A stretch of DNA of 10,657 bases, from the NCBI GenBank assembly GCA_900550345.1, contig URRX01000038.1:1-10657 (forward strand). The letters run 5' to 3'. The number at the start of each line of letters is the position of its first letter. Within the stretch, counting starts at the first letter, position 1. Shown here piece after piece: positions 1 to 6,386 of this stretch. This DNA is from an uncultured Anaerococcus sp. GTDB taxonomy: Bacteria > Bacillota > Clostridia > Tissierellales > Peptoniphilaceae. The notes beneath the pieces are model-generated. The model was given only the letters and a program-made list of their open reading frames with translations, ran no database searches and had not been told where the DNA came from. Both the position numbers and the translations under genes were made by a program.

Positions 1-245
1 AATTCATTGTATGAGCTATACTCCAAAATTATCCTGTATAATTTGAATATCGCATAAATCCCAATAGTAATTATTGTGTTAAAAATAGCGTAATTTCTAA
101 AACCATTAAGATATCCTAAAGGTATTTGTTCAAATTCTAAATCAAATCTTACATATAAGGCCAAAAAATATGCCAAATTAATTATTATTATGTCAAATAC
201 CAAAAGTATTAGAGTTTTTTTATTCAAAACATTTTTAATATTCAT
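1..245 (-). CDS. CapD/FlaA1-like polysaccharide biosynthesis membrane protein, N-terminal fragment
   Basis: An open frame of 81 codons starts with ATG at 245-243 and runs off the left edge, so the C-terminal bulk is missing. A good ribosome site (GAAGGA, then a 5-base gap) precedes the ATG. The protein begins MNIKNVLNKKTLILLVFDII. It has a membrane segment at about residues 12-32, a short outside stretch containing VRFDLEFEQIP, then a second membrane segment at about 53-69 followed by FKLYRIILEYSSYNE. This order of a helix, an RFD motif, a helix, then FKLYR and a YSSYNE-like segment is typical of the N-terminus of CapD/FlaA1/WbpM-type nucleoside-diphosphate-sugar epimerase/dehydratases, which make UDP-sugar precursors for capsule or glycans at the membrane. 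The catalytic NAD-binding domain would lie outside the window, so the family call rests only on the N-terminus. It follows an LCP gene on the same strand, which fits a surface-polysaccharide locus. Confidence 0.72.
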   Translation of the reverse strand, partial: MNIKNVLNKKTLILLVFDIIIINLAYFLALYVRFDLEFEQIPLGYLNGFRNYAIFNTIITIGIYAIFKLYRIILEYSSYNE

Positions 246-291
246 ATGCTTCCTTCTTATCTTCCATTAATTAATATCGATTTTCATTTTA

Positions 292-320
292 AATATAATT
301 TAAAATTTATTAAATATTAA
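292..320 (-). promoter_or_regulatory. possible promoter for the CapD-like gene
   Basis: On the minus strand TTAATA (320-315) and TATATT (297-292) are 17 bases apart, in the gap between the LCP terminator and the CapD-like start. The terminator makes a separate promoter plausible. The surroundings are almost pure A+T, so such matches occur easily by chance. Confidence 0.25.
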
Positions 321-330
321 CCAAACACAA

Positions 331-357
331 TAAAAAGGGAAAAATATTCCCCTTTTA
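331..357 (-). terminator. intrinsic terminator of the LCP gene
   Basis: On the minus strand an 11-bp stem (TAAAAGGGGAA paired with TTCCCTTTTTA, one G-T pair) closes a 5-base loop. The T-rich 3' arm is followed by TTGTG. The stem overlaps the TAA stop codon of the LCP gene. The T-run lies mostly inside the stem, so termination may be partial and allow read-through into the CapD-like gene. Confidence 0.6.
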
Positions 358-1788
358 TTTAACCTTATTATTATTCAATATATTTTTATGAACACTTTCA
401 ATAGACTCATCATCTGCTTGCATCATATAAAGCTCACTTGATGGCATCAAATATGATGGAAGTCCTTGGGCTCCGTAGCCTTTAATATCTTGACTATCTA
501 TTTTCCAATTTTTGTCATCTTCTAATTGTCCATTAACCATTTCTATCATTTTATTGTATGGTAAATTAGTATTTACAGATTCTAAGGCTACATCTGCTAT
601 AGAACTAAAATTCATTAAAGTTTCTGTTGATAATAATTTATTTATTATTCCAGTCATAACTCTTACTTGATTTTTTCCTCTGTCAAAATCACCTTCTGCT
701 AGATTATATCTTTCCCTAGAAAAAGCAAGTGCCATTTCTCCATTCATATGAACTCTTCCTTGTGGGAAATTATATCCACCTATTGACTCAAAAGCTACTG
801 GATTTTCAACTTCAACTCCACCTAACAAATCTATTAATTTTGTAAGAGTTGTAAAATTAACCTTAGCATAATAATCTATATCAATATCCAAGAAATTTTC
901 TAATGTTTTAATTGAAGTATCAACTCCAAAAAGTCCTGCATGGGTTAGTTTATCATTTGCATTTTCACCAAGACCTGCAATATTTACATAAGTATCCCTT
1001 GGAATTGTTGTAATTAAAATTTTTCCTTTTTTAGGATTTACACTTACAATCAAATTAACATCTGATCTTGAAACATTTGAAAGAGATCCGTAAGTATCAA
1101 TTCCTGAAATATATACATTAAAGCTTTGATCTTTTCCTACTTTATTATTTTCTTTTAAATTTCCATCGCCTTTAACAGAATAAGATTTCAAAACTCTAGT
1201 TTTATCTGAAAACCCTTCAATAGATTCATCAAGCATTTGTCTAAAACCTTCATTTAAAATCATTACTTGAGCGTTTCCATTTATAAGAGCCTGTGCTGAT
1301 TTTATGTAATCTCCAAAATCTTCGGCGTTAATTTCTCCCTTATCTTTATTATATTTTTCTATAGTTTGGTTTATATTTTTTTCATCCATTTGTCTTGCAA
1401 TGGCAACTTGAGTTTGTCCTATATCATCAATTGAATTAATATTTGATTCTTTCAATACAACAAAAGACATACGAGTTTTATTCAAGTCCTTTTTTTGATT
1501 GATTTTTTCTACAGTTTTAATTGATGTATTTGCGTAGGACATAAATATTCCTTCACATACACTTATTACTATCAATCCAACTATAAATATTGCCTTCACA
1601 ACTTTACTTGCATTCTTTTTCTTAAAAATAAAGATGGAAAATCCTACAATTACAATAAGGATTAATCCCAAAATAATAAATCTCAATTTTTTTGGTAAAA
1701 TATTGTATTTATTTACAAAATAAAAGAAAAGGATGTATATTATAGAAGATAAAAATATTGAAATTTTAGATATTAAGTTCTTTGTCAT
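355..1788 (-). CDS. LCP (LytR-CpsA-Psr) family cell-wall glycopolymer transferase
   Basis: Predicted 477-residue membrane protein. LCP enzymes attach teichoic acid or capsule polymers from a lipid carrier to peptidoglycan, outside the cell membrane. Three hydrophobic helices are seen at about residues 9-25, 35-55 and 63-86. A region at about 108-206 carries NSIDDIGQTQVAIA and ALINGNAQVMILNE, and it precedes the LCP domain at about 222-390. LCP signatures visible: SGIDTYG (228-234), IPRDTYV (262-268), NDKLTHAG (278-285), LGGVEV (322-327), and SRERYNL (357-363) with GDFDRGKNQ (366-374), which hold the conserved arginines thought to bind polyprenyl pyrophosphate. The frame could start 10 codons upstream at GTG 1818-1816. 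I prefer ATG 1788-1786 because the AGGAGA ribosome site (1806-1801) would otherwise lie inside the coding sequence. The spacing of about 13 bases is long, so the start is not certain. The accessory region is typical of CpsA-like members. The exact polymer attached cannot be told from the sequence. Confidence 0.9.
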   Translation of the reverse strand: MTKNLISKISIFLSSIIYILFFYFVNKYNILPKKLRFIILGLILIVIVGFSIFIFKKKNASKVVKAIFIVGLIVISVCEGIFMSYANTSIKTVEKINQKKDLNKTRMSFVVLKESNINSIDDIGQTQVAIARQMDEKNINQTIEKYNKDKGEINAEDFGDYIKSAQALINGNAQVMILNEGFRQMLDESIEGFSDKTRVLKSYSVKGDGNLKENNKVGKDQSFNVYISGIDTYGSLSNVSRSDVNLIVSVNPKKGKILITTIPRDTYVNIAGLGENANDKLTHAGLFGVDTSIKTLENFLDIDIDYYAKVNFTTLTKLIDLLGGVEVENPVAFESIGGYNFPQGRVHMNGEMALAFSRERYNLAEGDFDRGKNQVRVMTGIINKLLSTETLMNFSSIADVALESVNTNLPYNKMIEMVNGQLEDDKNWKIDSQDIKGYGAQGLPSYLMPSSELYMMQADDESIESVHKNILNNNKVK

Positions 1789-1830
1789 GGCTTTAAAATT
1801 TCTCCTTATATTATACACAATTTTTACTTA

Positions 1831-1846
1831 ATCCTTAAATAAGGAT
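1831..1846. promoter_or_regulatory. inverted repeat at the LCP promoter, possible operator
   Basis: The sequence ATCCTTA-AA-TAAGGAT is a perfect 7-bp inverted repeat. It overlaps the proposed -10 box of the LCP promoter and extends over the expected transcription start. The position suits a repressor site or a small 5' RNA hairpin. No known regulator motif is recognised. Confidence 0.35.
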
Positions 1847-1870
1847 ATACTAATCTGTAACTTTTGTCAA
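1842..1870 (-). promoter_or_regulatory. sigma-A type promoter for the LCP gene
   Basis: On the minus strand a perfect TTGACA -35 box (1870-1865) is followed after 17 bases by TATCCT (1847-1842), a 4-of-6 match to TATAAT. It lies about 55 bases upstream of the chosen ATG. A second TATAAT at 1815-1810 is too close to the ribosome site to be the -10 box. Confidence 0.55.
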
Positions 1871-1996
1871 TAAATTATATACTATATTCATTGAAATTTA
1901 AAAGTTTTTTAATACTTTGGAAAATACTTATTTATTTTTACGACAAAAAAACTTTTTCCTAACATTTACTTTTATTTATGAAAAAAACCGATAAAG

Positions 1997-2020
1997 TATA
2001 GTTAATGATTTAAAGAGGTG
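1997..2020 (+). promoter_or_regulatory. pepC -10 box and ribosome binding site
   Basis: TATAGT (1997-2002) is a plausible -10 box. No convincing -35 box is seen 16-18 bases upstream. AGAGGTG (2014-2020) lies 5 bases before the ATG and is a strong Shine-Dalgarno match that fixes the pepC start. The ribosome site is convincing and the promoter is weak. Confidence 0.45.
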
Positions 2021-2025
2021 ATTTT

Positions 2026-3345
2026 ATGAATTTATATAAGAAAATTTTTGACCAATTGGAAAAAATTTATGATAAAGACGAAAAAAATAAGGTGATTGAA
2101 AATTCCATTTCTAATATGGGAATAAGGGAGGCCTCCCTTGATAGAAATATTATTAATAGGCACGATTTTATTTTTTCTAATGAGGTCGAGACTAAGGATG
2201 TTACCAATCAAAAAAAGACTGGTAGATGTTGGATGTTTGCAGGGCTTAATATGGTTAGGATGCATATTGCCAAAAAACTTAATATGGAAAAGTTTGAGCT
2301 TTCCGAGTCTTTTTTGTATTTTTATGACAATATGGAAAAAGCAAATTTGTTTTTGCAAAAGGTTATTGATACAAAAAATTTGGATATTAAGGATAGAAAA
2401 GTTGAGGATGTCTTTTATTCTACTCCTGAAGACGGGGGTTATTTTGAATTTTTCTATTATTTGATCAAAAAATATGGAATTGTTCCAAAAAATGCCATGG
2501 GTGAACTTTACCATACTGATCAATCTCAATTTATGTTTTATGTTTTAGAAAATGCCCTCAAAAAAATTGCCATGGAAATTAGGAAAACTGATGATGAGAA
2601 AAAAATAGAAAATTTAAGGAAAGAAGGGCTTTCTTATGCCTATAATATTTTTGCAAAATCTATAGGAAAACCTGTAGAAAAGTTTGATTTTAAATATTAT
2701 GATAAGGATGATAAATATCATATAGAAGAAAATATGACTCCAAAAGAATTTTTTGATAAGTATGTGGGTGATTTTTTTGATGGAAAAGTTAAGTTATTAA
2801 ATGATCCTCGTCATCCCTACAATAGGATTTTAGTTGATAAAATGGCAAAAAACGCAGTTGACCTTAATGATCTTGTTGGAATAAATGTGGATATGGATAC
2901 CATGAGTAAATTTGCCCAAAAATCTATAAAAAATAATGAGACAATGTGGTTTGCTTGCGATGTTGATATAAATGAAGACAGAGAAAGTGGAGTTTTGGAT
3001 GAGAATTTATTTAATTTTGACCAAACTTTTGTTAATTTCCCAAAAATGACAAAAGAAGAAAGAATAAATTCAAGATATTCTACAGCATGTCACGCAATGA
3101 ATCTTACAGGATTTGATAAAAAAGGTAAAGAAGTTAAATTTTGGAAAATAGAAAATTCCTGGGGTGAAGATGACGGCAAAGATGGATATTTTTCTATGAC
3201 TGATGAGTGGTTTAGGGAAAATACTTTTGAATTGATAGTAGATAAGAAATTTTTGACAAAAAAAGTAATGGAAGCCTTTGATAAGGAGAAAATCTATTAT
3301 GATGAATTTGATCCTATGTATAAGATGCTTAAAAATATTAGGTAG
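2026..3345 (+). CDS. pepC: aminopeptidase C / bleomycin hydrolase family cysteine peptidase
   Basis: A 439-residue protein of the papain-fold C1B family (PepC, bleomycin hydrolase), close to the usual 440-450 residues. These cytosolic enzymes remove N-terminal residues from peptides, in known members as a hexameric barrel. The full catalytic set is visible: Gln62 and Cys68 in NQKKTGRCWMFAGLN, His356 in STACHAMNLTGFD, and Asn377 in KIENSWGEDDGKDGYF. Further family marks are LSESFLYFYDNMEKAN (residues 92-107), PEDGGYF (134-140) and the C-terminal EFDPMYKML arm, which in relatives reaches toward the active site. No signal peptide or membrane helix is seen. It is transcribed away from the LCP gene and stands alone. 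Its stop is only 10 bases from the first structured repeat. The substrate is probably short peptides taken up for nutrition, which is inferred from the family. Confidence 0.95.
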   Translation: MNLYKKIFDQLEKIYDKDEKNKVIENSISNMGIREASLDRNIINRHDFIFSNEVETKDVTNQKKTGRCWMFAGLNMVRMHIAKKLNMEKFELSESFLYFYDNMEKANLFLQKVIDTKNLDIKDRKVEDVFYSTPEDGGYFEFFYYLIKKYGIVPKNAMGELYHTDQSQFMFYVLENALKKIAMEIRKTDDEKKIENLRKEGLSYAYNIFAKSIGKPVEKFDFKYYDKDDKYHIEENMTPKEFFDKYVGDFFDGKVKLLNDPRHPYNRILVDKMAKNAVDLNDLVGINVDMDTMSKFAQKSIKNNETMWFACDVDINEDRESGVLDENLFNFDQTFVNFPKMTKEERINSRYSTACHAMNLTGFDKKGKEVKFWKIENSWGEDDGKDGYFSMTDEWFRENTFELIVDKKFLTKKVMEAFDKEKIYYDEFDPMYKMLKNIR

Positions 3346-3355
3346 TATCCCATAC

Positions 3356-3487
3356 CCATCTTGACTATGCGTAGCGAAGTGAAGCGCATGGAGAGATCTC
3401 TTTTATTATCTTTGCTAAAAGATAAGTTTTATTTTTGGATTTATTTAATACAGAGGTCTCTCCGCTCACTTTGTTCGGTCGAGATGG
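3356..3487. repeat. structured palindromic repeat, copy A
   Basis: This 132-bp element starts 10 bases after the pepC stop. Its ends are inverted (CCATCTTGAC at 3356-3365 and GTCGAGATGG at 3478-3487, one mismatch). Inside are a hairpin ATGCG/CGCAT (3367-3371 and 3385-3389), a 12-bp stem GGAGAGATCTCT/AGAGGTCTCTCC (3390-3401 and 3452-3463, one G-T pair) and an apical hairpin TTATCTTT-GCTA-AAAGATAA (3406-3425). No coding potential is seen. It is the only copy with a CG-rich first hairpin. It resembles a MITE or a palindromic extragenic repeat. No transposase is nearby. Confidence 0.7.
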
Positions 3488-3640
3488 TTGTACTTTTTGA
3501 TTCTTTTTATTGCTGAAGGATTTACTGAATTACTTTTTGATTTTTAATAGATTCAATATTTTTTTTACTTATATTTAATTGGATTTTTTTTAATTATTTT
3601 AATAATCTAAACTTTAGCCATTAAATGAATATCACCATCA

Positions 3641-3797
3641 CCCATCTCGAGTAGATAAACAACCGTCGGTTTAGGTTGTTTATCCCAATTCATCGTGCAA
3701 AGCGAATCAAGAGATTTCTTTTTTTGTCCTTGCTAAAGGCTAAGTTTTATTTTTGGATTAATTTAATACTGAGATCTCTCGACAGGCTCGAGATGGG
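3641..3797. repeat. structured palindromic repeat, copy B (complete)
   Basis: This 157-bp element has perfect 11-bp inverted ends, CCCATCTCGAG (3641-3651) and CTCGAGATGGG (3787-3797). Inside are a perfect 11-bp hairpin GATAAACAACC/GGTTGTTTATC (3654-3664 and 3674-3684, 9-base loop), a stem AGAGATTTC/GAGATCTCT (3710-3718 and 3771-3779, one G-T pair) and a CCTT-GCTA-AAGG hairpin (3728-3739). The stretch from the GCTA loop to the GAGATCTCTC arm is nearly identical to copy A. It is best read as a mobile or structural non-coding repeat. Confidence 0.75.
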
Positions 3798-3917
3798 GTT
3801 GGGTATATTTACTCTTTTACTAAAGTATAAGTGTTTTTGTTTTATTTATATTTAATTAGATTTTTTCTAATTCTTTTAATAATATAAACTTTAGCCATTA
3901 AATGAATATCACCCTTA

Positions 3918-4016
3918 CCCATCTCGACTAGATAAATAACCGTTGAGTTCGGTTGTTTATCCCGATTTATCGTGCCTAGTGCACGGAGAGAGCTCTTTTT
4001 TTGTCTTTGCTAAAGG
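3918..4016. repeat. structured palindromic repeat, copy C (right half degraded)
   Basis: The left end CCCATCTCGAC (3918-3928) is intact. It is followed by hairpin GATAAATAACC/GGTTGTTTATC (3931-3941 and 3951-3961, one G-T pair), a small hairpin CGTGC-CTAGT-GCACG (3971-3985), the GGAGAGAGCTC arm (3985-3995) and CTTT-GCTA-AAGG (4005-4016). The right arm GAGATCTCTCGA and the right end cannot be found before the hem terminator. The terminator stem AAGATGGG resembles the missing end. Confidence 0.65.
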
Positions 4017-4099
4017 CTTTTTTATTTTTATATATTCAACTAATTTTTAAAATTCTTTTATTAAAATATAAGATTAATTATATATATCTATAAAAAAAT

Positions 4100-4131
4100 A
4101 ACCCATCTTAATTTTTATTTTAAGATGGGTT
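4100..4131 (-). terminator. terminator of the hem operon, probably bidirectional
   Basis: A perfect 12-bp stem AACCCATCTTAA/TTAAGATGGGTT with an 8-base T-rich loop lies about 10 bases beyond the hemL stop. On the minus strand it is followed by TATTTTTTTATAG. On the plus strand it is followed by TTTTC, so it could also stop transcripts arriving from pepC. The stem sequence resembles the ends of the repeats in this region. Confidence 0.8.
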
Positions 4132-4140
4132 TTTCTTATC

Positions 4141-5421
4141 TTATTTTGTTTTTTTAATATATTCTAAGGCTTTTTTGTTTTGTTCTATTGTGTAGTTTAT
4201 TATATCATCATCCAAGGCATCGGACATGAACATTGATTCAAATTGGGCTGGTGGTAGTAGGATTTTTTTATCTTTCATATAATTGAAATATTTTGAATAT
4301 GTTTCAAGGTCTGCTTTTTGGACGTCGTCGTAGGATTTTATTTGGTTAAATTCTCCAAAAAATATTGACATCATTGATTTATATCTTGTTACAAATCCAT
4401 CCACTCCTGTTTGTTTTAAGTTATCTTTGAATCCTTCTTCTAGCATTTTTGCATATTTTTCAAGCCTTTGATAGATATCTGGATTTTCTTTTAATATTGT
4501 TAGAACGTCTAGACCCATTTTCATTATAAATGGTGAACCTGATAGGGTTCCTGCTTGATAGACTGGGCCTATTGGTGATAAGACTTCCATTATTTCTTCT
4601 CTTCCACCAAATCCTCCTACTGGCATTCCCCCTCCTACAATTTTTCCAAAGCAAAACATATCTGGTTTTACTCCAAATTCTGTAGAAATTGATCCAAATT
4701 TTAATCTGAAGGCTGTGATTACTTCGTCAAATATTAATACTATATTTTTTTCTTGGGTTATTTTTCTAAGTTCTTTTACAAATTCCAAATCTATCGGAAC
4801 AACTCCCATGTTTCCTGCTATTGGCTCGAGAATTACTGCAGCTACTTGGCCTTCATTTTCTGCTAGGGTTTTTTTGACTGATTCTATGTCGTTATATTTA
4901 CAAACTAGGGTGTCTTTTATTACTTCTTTTGGAACTCCTGCTGATGTTGCTACGTTAAAAGTCAAGGCTCCTGATCCTGATTTTACCAAAAGTCCATCAG
5001 AGTGACCGTGATAACATCCCTCAAATTTTATTATTTTATCTTTTTTTGTAAATCCTCTTGCACATCTTATGGCTGACATGGTGGCTTCTGTTCCAGAATT
5101 TACCATTCTTATCATGTCTGTATCAAAAGCTTCAGCCAAAAATTTTGCCATTTCGATTTCTACTTTTGTAGGAAGGCCAAAGGTAAGTCCTTCTTCCAAA
5201 TATCCCTTTGCTTTTTCTATTAATTCTTTTTTTCCATGGCCCAAAATCATTGGTCCCCATGAGGAAATAAAATCTATATAGGCATCATCGTTTTCATCAA
5301 CTATGGTTGATCCTTTTCCATATTTTGCAAAAAGTGGATTTCCACCAACTGCCCCAAAGGCTCTAACTGGTGAGTTTACTCCACCTGGTATATATTTTTT
5401 TGCTTGATCAAAAAGACTCAT
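4141..5421 (-). CDS. hemL: glutamate-1-semialdehyde 2,1-aminomutase
   Basis: HemL moves the amino group of glutamate-1-semialdehyde to give 5-aminolevulinate, using pyridoxal phosphate, in the cytosol. The 426-residue length is normal. Family motifs are clear: PGGVNSPVRAFGAVGG (12-27), MVNSGTEATMSAIRCARG (106-123), GCYHGHSDG (135-143), IFDEVITAFRL (230-240, with Asp232 facing the cofactor), the cofactor lysine Lys260 in FCFGKIVGGGMPVGGFGG, and QAGTLSGSP (289-297). The usual third residue of DEVMTGFR is altered, but nothing essential is missing. The ATG shares one base with the hemB stop (TAATG), and GAGAGGAGAG precedes it, so translation is probably coupled. It is the last gene of the operon and works directly with HemA, encoded by the first gene, because the semialdehyde is unstable and is thought to be passed between the two enzymes. 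Confidence 0.97.
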   Translation of the reverse strand: MSLFDQAKKYIPGGVNSPVRAFGAVGGNPLFAKYGKGSTIVDENDDAYIDFISSWGPMILGHGKKELIEKAKGYLEEGLTFGLPTKVEIEMAKFLAEAFDTDMIRMVNSGTEATMSAIRCARGFTKKDKIIKFEGCYHGHSDGLLVKSGSGALTFNVATSAGVPKEVIKDTLVCKYNDIESVKKTLAENEGQVAAVILEPIAGNMGVVPIDLEFVKELRKITQEKNIVLIFDEVITAFRLKFGSISTEFGVKPDMFCFGKIVGGGMPVGGFGGREEIMEVLSPIGPVYQAGTLSGSPFIMKMGLDVLTILKENPDIYQRLEKYAKMLEEGFKDNLKQTGVDGFVTRYKSMMSIFFGEFNQIKSYDDVQKADLETYSKYFNYMKDKKILLPPAQFESMFMSDALDDDIINYTIEQNKKALEYIKKTK

Positions 5422-6386
5422 TATTTCTCTCCTCTCAATTTTTTTGCCATTTCTTTTGCGTGGTAGGTTATTATTAATTTTGCTCCGGCTCTTTTTATTG
5501 AAATTAAAATTTCATAAATTATTTCTTCATTTACAAGGCCCATTTTTATGGCATTTTTTACCATAGAATATTCTCCACTAACATTGTAGGCAACAATATT
5601 TGTGTTGAAATTATCTTTTGTCCTTTGGATTATATCCAAAAATGATAGGGCTGGTTTTACAATTATAAAGTCAGCATCTTCTTCAAGGTCAAGGTCAATT
5701 TCTCTCATGGCCTCGTTTGAATTATGGTAATCCATTTGGTAGGATTTTCTATCGCCAAATGATGGGGCAGAGTCGGCCGCGTCCCTAAAAGGTCCATAGA
5801 AATTTGATGCATATTTTGCAGAATATGCCATTATTGGAATATTTTTAAAGTTGTTTTCATCAAGAATTTTTCTAATTGCCTTTATCCTAAAATCCATCAT
5901 ATCTGATGGGGCAATTATGTCTGCTCCTGCCTTGGCGTGGGATAGGGCAATTTTTGCAATATAGGAAACAGTTTCGTCATTTAAAACGTGACCTTCGTGG
6001 TCTAAAATTCCACAATGACCGTGGTCTGTGTATTCGCACATACAAACATCGGTTATTACTAATAAGTCTTTATTTATTTCTTTTATTTTTCTAACAGCTT
6101 TTTGGATAATTCCATCTTCTGCATAAGCTTCAGATCCGTGGTCGTCTTTTTTATTTGGGATTCCAAATAAAATTACTGCTTTTACTCCTAAATCTATAAT
6201 CTCATTTATCTCATCTTCTAATTTATCCAAGGAAAAATGGTAGCAATCTGGCATTGAAGGAATTTCTTTTTTTATACCTTCCCCTTCTACAACAAAAAGT
6301 GGGTAAATAAAGTCTGAAATTTCAAGGCTAGTTTCTTTTGTCATTTGTCTTAAAACTTTGTTTTCTCTAATTCTTCTCATTCTCAT
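5421..6386 (-). CDS. hemB: delta-aminolevulinic acid dehydratase (porphobilinogen synthase), zinc type
   Basis: HemB condenses two 5-aminolevulinate molecules to porphobilinogen. The 321-residue protein is full length. The two active-site lysines are visible: Lys191 in MAYSAKYASNFYGPFRDA and the Schiff-base lysine Lys244 in FIIVKPALSFLD. The cysteine triad Cys115, Cys117 and Cys125 in DVCMCEYTDHGHCG marks the zinc-dependent class rather than the magnesium-only class with aspartates. Other marks are RRIRENKVLRQM near the N-terminus and IYPLFVVEGEG (27-37). The reading frame starts at ATG 6386, overlapping the end of the upstream fusion gene by 20 bases. ATG 6380 (MRRIREN) is an alternative. 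The nearest ribosome-like site (AAAGGAT) lies about 12 bases before the first ATG, so the exact start is not settled. The overlap implies co-translation with the fusion protein, whose HemC domain uses its product. Confidence 0.97.
   Translation of the reverse strand: MRMRRIRENKVLRQMTKETSLEISDFIYPLFVVEGEGIKKEIPSMPDCYHFSLDKLEDEINEIIDLGVKAVILFGIPNKKDDHGSEAYAEDGIIQKAVRKIKEINKDLLVITDVCMCEYTDHGHCGILDHEGHVLNDETVSYIAKIALSHAKAGADIIAPSDMMDFRIKAIRKILDENNFKNIPIMAYSAKYASNFYGPFRDAADSAPSFGDRKSYQMDYHNSNEAMREIDLDLEEDADFIIVKPALSFLDIIQRTKDNFNTNIVAYNVSGEYSMVKNAIKMGLVNEEIIYEILISIKRAGAKLIITYHAKEMAKKLRGEK

Larger units (their letters stand above)
3569..4020 (+). repeat. head-to-tail duplication with a 277-bp period
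   Basis: The segment beginning at 3569 (TTATATTTAATT) recurs at 3846, exactly 277 bases on, and the first unit ends where the second begins. Landmarks keep the 277 spacing: TTTAGCCATTAAATGAATATC, CCCATCTCGA (3641 and 3918) and TTGCTAAAGGCT (3731 and 4008). Similarity fades after about 4020, so the second unit is truncated or diverged. Each unit carries an AT-rich leader, which can form AATTRGA-TTTTT-TYTAATT, followed by the structured element. Copy A, about 285 bases upstream of copy B, may be a more diverged first unit. Confidence 0.75.

Noticed and set aside
1900..1956. Inverted repeat AAAAGTTTTTT ... AAAAAACTTTT in the divergent promoter region
   Set aside because: The arms are 35 bases apart and almost pure A/T, so the pairing is weak and expected by chance here.
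2138..2464. 108-codon frame inside pepC on the same strand
   Set aside because: Frame-shifted shadow of pepC. The true frame carries the active-site Cys68 in the same stretch.
2032..2529. 165-codon open frame antisense to the pepC N-terminal half
   Set aside because: It lies opposite a gene with a complete catalytic set, has no ribosome site that I can see, and its product is a composition-driven Ile/Phe/Lys-rich chain with no recognisable motif.
3356..3797. Complete insertion sequence
   Set aside because: Terminal inverted repeats are present but there is no transposase frame, and no clear target-site duplication was found beside copies A or B. At most these are non-autonomous elements.
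3346..4140. CRISPR array or coding gene in the repeat region
   Set aside because: Repeat spacing is about 280 bp with long imperfect copies, not 24-40 bp repeats with unique spacers. All frames are broken by frequent stops.
4715..5281. Two plus-strand frames of 96 and 70 codons opposite hemL
   Set aside because: Their products are mirror translations of conserved HemL motifs. No independent ribosome site or family resemblance.
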